Positions 1 through 5,376 of a stretch of 15,209 nucleotides of DNA are shown piece after piece. The stretch lies in contig CAYVTZ010000059.1 in NCBI GenBank assembly GCA_964454685.1, positions 1 through 15,209 of the forward strand, in the 5' to 3' direction. The DNA is from CAYVTZ01 sp964454685. GTDB lineage: Bacteria > Bacillota > Clostridia > Christensenellales > Christensenellaceae. How positions within the stretch are numbered: position 1 is the first letter of the stretch; each line of letters opens with the position of its first letter. The notes beneath the pieces were generated by a model. The model searched no databases. It was given only the letters and a program-made list of their open reading frames with translations, and was not told the DNA's origin. The translations under genes were made by a program, and so were the position numbers.

Positions 1-5
1 GATAA

Positions 6-36
6 TTTGATATTATCTATTATTGTTTTGATATTA
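6..36. repeat. Short direct repeats at the left edge
   Basis: The 10-mer TTTGATATTA occurs at 6-15 and again at 27-36, a spacing of 21 bp or about two helical turns. An inverted repeat GATAAT / ATTATC (1-6 and 12-17) overlaps the first copy. The stretch 1-111 is AT-rich and no gene is visible in it. It may be a regulatory region for something just outside the window, but this is speculative. Confidence 0.3.
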
Positions 37-111
37 CCACACAATGTTTGCGATTACAATACATCCACACACTGGTTTATTGTCGCCTTCTATTTTAAAT
101 TATTGCTGAAT

Positions 112-138
112 AAAAAAACCGCCCATTTCTGAGCGATT
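112..138 (-). terminator. Intrinsic terminator of the Ig-like protein gene
   Basis: Read on the minus strand, the stem AATCGCTC / GGGCGGTT (8 pairs, two of them G-U) with a 6-nt loop is followed directly by seven T residues. It begins 12 nt after the stop codon of the Ig-like protein gene, the expected place for a Rho-independent terminator. Confidence 0.8.
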
Positions 139-149
139 CTTTTAGTCAG

Positions 150-1112
150 TCAGTTGTTCCCGTAAACCGGCCAATTCTTCAAACGCCATCTCTCGCATTC
201 GTCAAAGTCCTCATACGGATCATGAATTTGGAACTTAATCCATGCAAATTTTCCGGAACCGTCAGTCGCGTAGAATGTAATCTTGCCTTCGCCGGGTTTC
301 AGCGGTGTACACCGAAAAACTTTTTGGTTATATCGATTGACGCCCTTCTCCTCTATCTTGAGAAGAGTCGGGTCGCTTACAACTACCTTGAGCTTTGTAG
401 AGGATCCAATAGGCCGAATGTTGATATTCATGTCGTTTGGAGTTGCAATCCCGAATTGAGGTCTCCAATCAAAGCAAATGCTACCAGCAATATCCATCTT
501 CTCCGTCAACACCGGCACGTTCACCTTGCAGTACGCCTTTTTACCGCTGCCATCCGTTACTTTCGCGGTGATGGTCGCATTGCCGTTTCCTACTGCTCTA
601 ACCTTGCCTTTTGCATCCACAGTCGCTACTTTCGTATTGCTGCTGTAATACTTCACACCCTTCTGTGCATTCCTGGGCGAAACGATAGGACGCAGGGTCG
701 CGGTTTTCCCAACCCTTAGTGTCACGTCACTCTTGCTCAACCGCAGCGATTTTACCATCGGAGCAACGGTCACTTTGCATTTTGCCTTGTAGCCGTCCTT
801 GCTGACAACCGTAATAATTGCCGAACCTACCTTTTGTCCTTTGATCAAACCGCGTTTTGCGTCAATAGCCACGGTGCTCTTGTCACTCGTGTACCATTTC
901 AGCGAAGTCTTTTTTGTTCCCGGCAACCACGATACGCTGAGTTGCTGTTTCTTCCCTTCACGCACCGTCAGCTTATTCGGGCTAAACTTGATTCCCTTCG
1001 CTGCCAACGTTGTCTCTGTGCGGTTCGCCTCTTCGTTCGGAGCCGCAAACGCTGTTGCTCCTACACTGAATACCAGCATCACTGCCAGTAAAATACTGAT
1101 TACCTTTTTCAT
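150..1112 (-). CDS. Secreted bacterial Ig-like (Big_2) domain protein
   Basis: A 320-residue exported protein. Residues 1-23 are a signal peptide (Lys-Lys start, hydrophobic core, Ala-Phe-Ala cleavage site). Residues ~40-117 and ~119-200 are two Big_2-type Ig-like modules, recognisable by the repeated pattern of 'L.VG/EGK...L', 'WYTSD / YYSSN', 'VA.VDAKG.V.A...G.A.ITA' and a closing 'KV.V'. Residues ~203-300 look like a third, diverged module that keeps a 'TDGSGK' turn. The C-terminus has no LPXTG sorting motif or transmembrane anchor. Such domains usually act in surface adhesion or as spacers, so a secreted or loosely bound surface protein is likely. The start is supported by GAAAGGG 7 nt upstream of ATG. 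The gene has its own promoter near 1334-1362, a long structured leader and a terminator, so it is a separate transcription unit. Its biological target cannot be told from the sequence. Confidence 0.85.
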   Translation of the reverse strand: MKKVISILLAVMLVFSVGATAFAAPNEEANRTETTLAAKGIKFSPNKLTVREGKKQQLSVSWLPGTKKTSLKWYTSDKSTVAIDAKRGLIKGQKVGSAIITVVSKDGYKAKCKVTVAPMVKSLRLSKSDVTLRVGKTATLRPIVSPRNAQKGVKYYSSNTKVATVDAKGKVRAVGNGNATITAKVTDGSGKKAYCKVNVPVLTEKMDIAGSICFDWRPQFGIATPNDMNINIRPIGSSTKLKVVVSDPTLLKIEEKGVNRYNQKVFRCTPLKPGEGKITFYATDGSGKFAWIKFQIHDPYEDFDECERWRLKNWPVYGNN

Positions 1113-1327
1113 TTTTTTACCCTTTCTAATTAACTAGCCCCCACCGAGGCAGTTTCTGCCCCGTCTCCCAAGTTTGAGAGAATTTATTTCGTGCGCACTG
1201 CGCTTAGATTATTCGTTGGATTATTGTTTTAGCTTATATTCAATTTTCAAAGTTCCAATATTAGGATAATCGCGGCTCTGCCACGTCTCTATATCGCGGC
1301 ACCTGCGCCGCGTTCATTATTTGATTT
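1113..1327 (-). promoter_or_regulatory. Long structured 5' leader of the Ig-like protein gene
   Basis: With transcription starting about 7 nt past the -10 box, the leader is about 215 nt. It contains two GC-rich hairpins close together: CGCGGC / GCCGCG (1295-1300 with 1307-1312) and CGTGGC / GCCGCG (1271-1276 with 1280-1285, loop AGA). Because the GCCGCG arm occurs twice, the arms could pair in alternative ways. Near the start codon there are further hairpins at 1148-1180 and an 8-bp palindrome GTGCGCAC at 1191-1198. I do not recognise a known riboswitch class. A regulatory role is inferred from length and structure only. Confidence 0.4.
1148..1180. repeat. Intergenic palindromic element, copy near 1150
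   Basis: Two adjacent hairpins: GGCAG-TTT-CTGCC (1148-1160), and CTCCC / GAGAG (1165-1180), which pairs with one G-U on the minus strand. The layout and local sequence (a CTC(C)CC hairpin next to a second short hairpin, flanked by AAATT) resemble the junctions at 5319-5368 and 9970-9988. This suggests one dispersed family of intergenic palindromes; similarity was judged by eye. Confidence 0.4.
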
Positions 1328-1333
1328 ATATAT

Positions 1334-1362
1334 ATTATACCATATTTTTCAGGTTTTAACAA
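1334..1362 (-). promoter_or_regulatory. Sigma-A type promoter for the Ig-like protein gene
   Basis: On the minus strand there is a -35 box TTGTTA (1357-1362), a spacer of exactly 17 nt and a perfect -10 box TATAAT (1334-1339), preceded by TG one base upstream of the -10. This is the best promoter match seen in the window. It points at the Ig-like protein gene and places the start of transcription near 1327. Confidence 0.75.
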
Positions 1363-1433
1363 TGAGTTTGCAAAAATATATGCCTTCAGACGCTATATTT
1401 TTCGTTTTCAGACATTCTTCGGGTTTTTTTGAG

Positions 1434-1467
1434 GTGGGGTGCGTTGGAACACTTTAGCACACCCCAC
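1434..1467 (-). other. Strong hairpin after the cargo operon
   Basis: The arms GTGGGGTGTG and CGCACCCCAC form a 10-pair stem on the minus strand (one G-U) around a 14-nt loop. On the plus strand the same position is a C-A mismatch, so the minus-strand RNA is the likely functional one. No T-run follows, so it is not a classical intrinsic terminator. It may be a 3'-end stabilising structure or a Rho-type end for transcripts coming from 1585-2286. No gene is visible between 1363 and 1584. Confidence 0.5.
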
Positions 1468-1515
1468 TGGATGAATCATCGCGTATTAAAGCATGGTCTC
1501 ATATGCTGCCCTGTG

Positions 1516-1538
1516 CAAGTGCAAATTAAAGGCACTTG
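1516..1538. other. Perfect 7-bp inverted repeat downstream of the Cys-cluster protein gene
   Basis: CAAGTGC (1516-1522) and GCACTTG (1532-1538) form a perfect stem with a 9-nt AT-rich loop. It lies about 47 nt beyond the stop codon at 1585 and has no T-run. It could be part of the transcript 3' end together with the hairpin at 1434-1467. Confidence 0.4.
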
Positions 1539-1584
1539 AGATATATCATACTCCACCTAAACCAAGAAAGACACGACCCACTTG

Positions 1585-2286
1585 CTAAATGCATAGAACA
1601 CGAGGCAATACGTACAACGCAAACCAAAGCCCAAATGCAAGCGCGAACAAGCGCAGCACCAAGGAAAGCGTGGGAAGCATATGCCGAACCTCACGGATTA
1701 ACTCGCGAATTTTTTTCTTTAGCGTTTTGTCTGTTTCGGTTTCATCGCGATACTTTTCATACAAATATTTTTGCCATTCTTGCCAGGTCTCACCATTCGG
1801 ACCTACTAGCGAATATTGGTGAATATTTCCATCGTCAATGATGTCGATGAAGGTAGAGTTGCAGACAATGATCTCACCATGTTTCAATATTCCGTTTCTT
1901 TCGATTAGCTTGTTGCATCGCGGATTATTGTAGGGATCATTTTCTTTCATTTTGTTCACTGCTTCACTCTTAGTAAAGATCACTACCATGGACTCTTTAC
2001 CGCATATTCCACTGCATGGATTACATTTCGCGCAACGATAGCCGAATGCAAAGCCGTATCTAAGACGTGATACGGGCGGCAAAATACTCAAAGCTTGGTT
2101 TGGGTATTCTTCTTGCTCTGCATCCCAATGAAAGCCATGAAGAATACTATCAGGCTTGTCTTTTCGAACAAAACACAGGAGGTTTTTTTCTATCTCTACT
2201 TTTATGGCTATCTGCTCACACTCATTTTTAGGCCAATTTATCGGGGGGATGTCGGTTTTTATCCCGGGTATTTCACTCCTCAACAT
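1585..2286 (-). CDS. Hypothetical protein with Cys cluster and C-terminal membrane anchor
   Basis: A 233-residue protein that I do not recognise. Its visible traits are a cysteine cluster C85-x2-C88-x2-C91-x3-C95 in 'RCAKCNPCSGIC', which could bind a metal, a soluble middle part, a charged helical stretch (~170-203, rich in Lys/Glu/Arg), and one strongly hydrophobic segment at ~206-228 close to the C-terminus. There is no signal peptide. This suggests a tail-anchored protein with most of its mass in the cytoplasm. The start has GAGG 10 nt upstream of ATG. It is the last gene of the leftward cargo run, 101 nt after the two-pass membrane protein gene. No function can be assigned. Confidence 0.65.
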   Translation of the reverse strand: MLRSEIPGIKTDIPPINWPKNECEQIAIKVEIEKNLLCFVRKDKPDSILHGFHWDAEQEEYPNQALSILPPVSRLRYGFAFGYRCAKCNPCSGICGKESMVVIFTKSEAVNKMKENDPYNNPRCNKLIERNGILKHGEIIVCNSTFIDIIDDGNIHQYSLVGPNGETWQEWQKYLYEKYRDETETDKTLKKKIRELIREVRHMLPTLSLVLRLFALAFGLWFALYVLPRVLCI

Positions 2287-2387
2287 GTTCTTTTATCCTC
2301 ACTTTCACCAAATCTTTCTTTTTCACTTTATTCTAAGCTTTCCTCAATCTAATCAGATATCGGCAGCACACACATTACCATAGATGT

Positions 2388-2861
2388 TCACTCCCTCTCA
2401 TTCTCCGGAACCGTAATCACCACTTTTGTAACGACTTTGTCATCCTCTGCCGTTTTGCGCGACCACCAGTGATCCACTTCGGATTCATAAATATCAATGT
2501 TCGGTTTAACGCCATCTTCACGCACGACAAGAATCTCATTATCCTTTGCTAAAGCAAACTTTTTCAGTCTGAAACCAGACCCATCCGGTATAGCGATCAC
2601 AATGTTGCCATCATCACTCATCGAGTAATACCGATCTTTTTCCATTTGTACAATCTCATATGTTTGAGATAACTTTTCTTCCTTGTAGGCAACATCTTCC
2701 TTCGGGAACACCCAACTGGCTAAAATCAAAATTCCACAAACTGTCGCAATCAATATCCATGTCCATACACGCCAGCAAAACTCTCCCGTCAACATATCCA
2801 TCCATGCCGCGAATATGAGTGCAATAAAAGCAATCACTAATATGACATCTACCAAAACCAA
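2388..2861 (-). CDS. Small membrane protein with two N-terminal transmembrane segments
   Basis: About 157 residues, unrecognised. Residues ~3-24 and ~33-53 are hydrophobic and form a likely transmembrane hairpin. The remaining ~100 residues are charged and soluble, ending in Glu-Arg-Glu. The reading frame begins with TTG codons: TTG at 2861, or TTG at 2855, which sits 9 nt after a GGGGAG Shine-Dalgarno sequence and may be the better start. No ATG start with a ribosome site is available near the N-terminus. The gene begins 38 nt after the lipoprotein gene and is probably cotranscribed with it. Function unknown; the topology would suit an accessory envelope protein. Confidence 0.65.
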   Translation of the reverse strand: MVLVDVILVIAFIALIFAAWMDMLTGEFCWRVWTWILIATVCGILILASWVFPKEDVAYKEEKLSQTYEIVQMEKDRYYSMSDDGNIVIAIPDGSGFRLKKFALAKDNEILVVREDGVKPNIDIYESEVDHWWSRKTAEDDKVVTKVVITVPENERE

Positions 2862-2899
2862 CCTCTCCCCTCTCCCTTCACCAAACCTTCGCGTCCCTC

Positions 2900-3562
2900 T
2901 TAGGCAACCACTCCGGCCAGCACGGCATCATCCAAAATATCAACAGGCTTTGCGTCTTCGTCAAGTAGCTCGCCTTGGATATAAATTGACGCAGAGTTTA
3001 ACGCATCCGGCAGTTCACTCGTCGTTACCTTATAAAATCCAGCGTCGTAGATTTCCCTTGTTTGCGTGTCGATGCGATATCCCCAAGCGCGTAGATGCTC
3101 TTTGCCGCTCGAATCCTTAAAGGTGTAGAAGGTGAGATCGCTCGTCTCTCCCTTACCAAGCGGACGCTCCGAATAAAACGATGGGATTTCTACCGGTTCA
3201 CAGTGGAACAGATCATGCTCCTCATACATTTCGCCGTTCTCGCGCAATTCGTCAGGCGTCTTGGACAGAAACACCGGCGGATGCTCTTTCACATACTTTT
3301 CGTATTCCTCTACGTCTTGTATTTCCTCCGGCGAAAACTCGCTTTCGTCTCGCGCCGCACGCCGACCTATGCCCTCCGATTCGTCTGTCGAAGCTTTTGC
3401 TTCGCTGCCTTCGTTGCCGTCCCATCCTTCAAACGCTGCCGTCGCAACGCTTTCGGGTGCTACTGTTACAGCCGGCGATGGCGCATCCTGTGGTGCGCAG
3501 CTCACAAGCAGTGTCACTGTTAGTGCCGAGCCTAAGGCCACGGCGATTATCCTTTTTCTCAT
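2900..3562 (-). CDS. Predicted lipoprotein
   Basis: A 220-residue exported lipoprotein. The N-terminus is Met-Arg-Lys-Arg followed by a hydrophobic stretch and a lipobox Leu-Val-Ser-Cys with the lipidated residue at C22. Residues ~40-75 form a low-complexity, acidic, Ser/Glu/Ala-rich linker typical of surface lipoproteins. The rest (~80-220) is a compact polar domain I cannot place in a family. The ATG is preceded by AAAGAGG at 6 nt. It lies between the Mrr-like membrane nuclease gene and a two-pass membrane protein gene in the same direction. On conjugative elements lipoproteins at such positions often act in surface exclusion or protection, but that role is only a possibility here. Confidence 0.75.
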   Translation of the reverse strand: MRKRIIAVALGSALTVTLLVSCAPQDAPSPAVTVAPESVATAAFEGWDGNEGSEAKASTDESEGIGRRAARDESEFSPEEIQDVEEYEKYVKEHPPVFLSKTPDELRENGEMYEEHDLFHCEPVEIPSFYSERPLGKGETSDLTFYTFKDSSGKEHLRAWGYRIDTQTREIYDAGFYKVTTSELPDALNSASIYIQGELLDEDAKPVDILDDAVLAGVVA

Positions 3563-3618
3563 TTTTTACCTCTTTCTTTTAAAAAAATTATCGTAGAGCA
3601 GATTTACTGCCTCATATA

Positions 3619-4224
3619 TTATTTACGCGAAAACGCGGTTTTTTTGATATTTTTCTCGACTTTTTTTTGCAGGGATTGCATTTCGTATATTTTTTCGCTG
3701 CCCCAAAGCCTGACATCCGTTTTCCGCGCAAGCGCAAACGCGCTCTTGGTGAAGGTGCTGGTTGCAAGAACTACCGCTATGTCGCAGCCGTAGAACTTGC
3801 ATCCGGCAACAATCTCCTGCACCGCCTTAATCCCAACGGGGCTCTTATATCGTTTGCACTGGAGCGCATACTTCCACCCTGCTCTTTCGGCTAGAATGTC
3901 CACGCCAAAATCTCCCGAGGCTTTTGTGAGCTTCACACCGGTGTAGCCATTCGCCGTCAGCAGTGCTTTTACATATCGCTCAAATTCCAAGCCGCTCATG
4001 CCCATGATTTGCTGCATTGTCTGCTGAATCCGCTGCAAGTGCTTTTGTGGATTATTCACGCAAATCATGATGATGGCGAAGATGCTGACCCAGCAGATCA
4101 AAGCCGCGACCATCTGGATACGCTCGACATTACACGTCAAAAGCATGAATGAGGCAATCACCACACAGGCAAAAAGCAGAACCACAAGCCCGCTATCCCT
4201 TTTTCTCCTTCTCTCATGTTTCAT
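3619..4224 (-). CDS. Membrane-anchored Mrr-type restriction endonuclease-like protein
   Basis: A 201-residue protein with a basic N-terminus, two transmembrane segments (~12-30 and ~38-56), a short helical linker and a C-terminal nuclease domain (~76-180). The domain shows the Mrr_cat pattern of the PD-(D/E)xK fold: 'GLEFERYV..LL' with a helix glutamate (E80/E82), 'GDFGVDILA' (D109), then 'ALQCKRY' (Q122-x-K124), 'PVG...VQE' and a 'ATSTFTK.A...A' tail. All expected catalytic residues appear present. Mrr-family enzymes cleave DNA, often modified DNA; the membrane-bound versions are common but poorly understood. The start lies 7 nt after the upstream stop codon, so translation is probably coupled to the radical-SAM gene. 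Possible roles are defence against incoming DNA or nucleic-acid processing at the membrane. Confidence 0.8.
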   Translation of the reverse strand: MKHERRRKRDSGLVVLLFACVVIASFMLLTCNVERIQMVAALICWVSIFAIIMICVNNPQKHLQRIQQTMQQIMGMSGLEFERYVKALLTANGYTGVKLTKASGDFGVDILAERAGWKYALQCKRYKSPVGIKAVQEIVAGCKFYGCDIAVVLATSTFTKSAFALARKTDVRLWGSEKIYEMQSLQKKVEKNIKKTAFSRK

Positions 4225-4231
4225 TGCTCTC

Positions 4232-5293
4232 TCACTTCCTGGATAGATACTTTGTCCAACGCTCCTCCGCTTTCATTCTGTTCCAGTGCCCGTCAAAATA
4301 CGAGTTCCAAGACCAGTAGTCAAAATGACGGTTTAGCCAGTCAGCATCCATATTTTTCACAATCTGTTTGCCCACCGGATAATCAATGATGATATTGGTA
4401 GCAATGAGTACACCATATTTTTTCAGAAGAGATACGAAACTTAGGAATTCATTGGTCGAAACCACATCCCGATGCATTGCACTAAGCACGTTAGAGTTAC
4501 CGCTTTGGATTGGGCAGTGCAAAGTTTTCAGCACCCCATGTAGCGCTGCGTCAATCAGTTCAGGTCTACACTGCGCGGCGACAGACGGTTCTACATTACG
4601 CAACGAGATCGGCTTTTGATAGCGCTTGGAAAGCTTGCACCAATCCTTGACCTGCTGTACGGTCGGGCTATCCGAAATCAGTACAATTTCCTCACTCTTG
4701 CATTTCGCAAACTCGTGCTCCTGCTGTTTTGCGGGGATCTCAAAGCAATCGCCGCGCGTATCGCGGATCGTGCAGTACGCACAGGTCTTCTTGCAGCCCG
4801 CGCCGATCTTGATGGGGTACGCATCCCGGAAAAGATGCCCCTGCGCCAACGCGTCATCGTCATCATTCCAGTGCCCAACCCAAAACGGCTTCTGCCAGGT
4901 AACAAGCGCCCTGCAGCTTTGATCGAGCCGGGTTCCGACGCTCCTCACCACGTCCAGTCGTTTCACGTTCGCCGGCAGCGGGATATCAAAGCGCTGCGCA
5001 AGGCAGCCGCCCATGTAAAACTCCGCCGTGTTGTTTTGCTCCCGTAGCTCTTCGACGCGTCTGATGTCATTTAGCACAGCAAGATCAGTCACCTGACACC
5101 CGAGTACAATCACAGCGTCCGCTTCACGCGGATCGCGAGTCATGAACTCCTCGTTCCCGTCAGAGATCCAGCTCCAAAAATCCGTGAGAACGCTCATACA
5201 TGCCGTGCATTCACAGTAGATTTTTTGGTGGTTCATCAAGACGTCGTGGATCGAGCAAATTTCACCCATTCCAAATCTGTTTTCTACTTTCAT
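4232..5293 (-). CDS. Compact radical-SAM methylthiotransferase-like protein (MiaB/RimO type, no TRAM)
   Basis: A 353-residue protein. The N-terminal part matches the MTTase domain with its three cluster cysteines: C32 (or C29) in 'CTACMS', C66 in 'VLGCQVTD' and C97 in 'MGGCLAQR'. The radical-SAM motif is C167-x3-C171-x2-C174 in 'AGCKKTCAYC', followed by 'R.TRGD'. Further family marks are 'LHCPIQSGN..VL..MHRD' (~258-275) and 'NIIIDYPVG' (~300-308). The three N-terminal cysteines and the CxxxCxxC keep family-like spacing, so both [4Fe-4S] clusters should form. Family members are usually 420-450 residues and end in a TRAM RNA-binding domain; here the region after the SAM motif is shortened and TRAM is absent. 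The substrate is unknown and may not be the usual tRNA A37 or ribosomal S12. GAGGTG lies 7 nt before ATG. The gene follows the cell-wall hydrolase and precedes the Mrr-like gene. Confidence 0.85.
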   Translation of the reverse strand: MKVENRFGMGEICSIHDVLMNHQKIYCECTACMSVLTDFWSWISDGNEEFMTRDPREADAVIVLGCQVTDLAVLNDIRRVEELREQNNTAEFYMGGCLAQRFDIPLPANVKRLDVVRSVGTRLDQSCRALVTWQKPFWVGHWNDDDDALAQGHLFRDAYPIKIGAGCKKTCAYCTIRDTRGDCFEIPAKQQEHEFAKCKSEEIVLISDSPTVQQVKDWCKLSKRYQKPISLRNVEPSVAAQCRPELIDAALHGVLKTLHCPIQSGNSNVLSAMHRDVVSTNEFLSFVSLLKKYGVLIATNIIIDYPVGKQIVKNMDADWLNRHFDYWSWNSYFDGHWNRMKAEERWTKYLSRK

Positions 5294-5318
5294 GTTCTTT
5301 CACCTCATACGGTTTAAT

Positions 5319-5368
5319 GCGCCGATTCGGGCGCGAGGTCATTGCGACCCCCTCCCCGATTTGGGGAG
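5319..5368. repeat. Three consecutive intergenic hairpins before the radical-SAM gene
   Basis: Between the M23 gene and the radical-SAM gene lie CTCCCC / GGGGAG (5352-5368), GGTC / GACC (5337-5349) and GCGCC / GGCGC (5319-5334), all perfect stems with 5-6 nt loops. No T-run follows. They may separate expression levels of the two genes, act as RNA-processing signals, or be a member of a dispersed palindromic element also seen near 1150 and 9970. Confidence 0.5.
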
Positions 5369-5376
5369 AAATTTTG

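Noticed and set aside
3622..3645. Plus-strand terminator CGCG-AAAA-CGCG with T-run, similar to 12652-12668
   Set aside because: It lies within the 3' end of the minus-strand Mrr-like gene, the stem is only four pairs, and no plus-strand gene precedes it.
4616..5047. Plus-strand open frame opposite the radical-SAM gene
   Set aside because: The minus-strand protein has clear cluster motifs; the plus-strand frame shows no recognisable feature.
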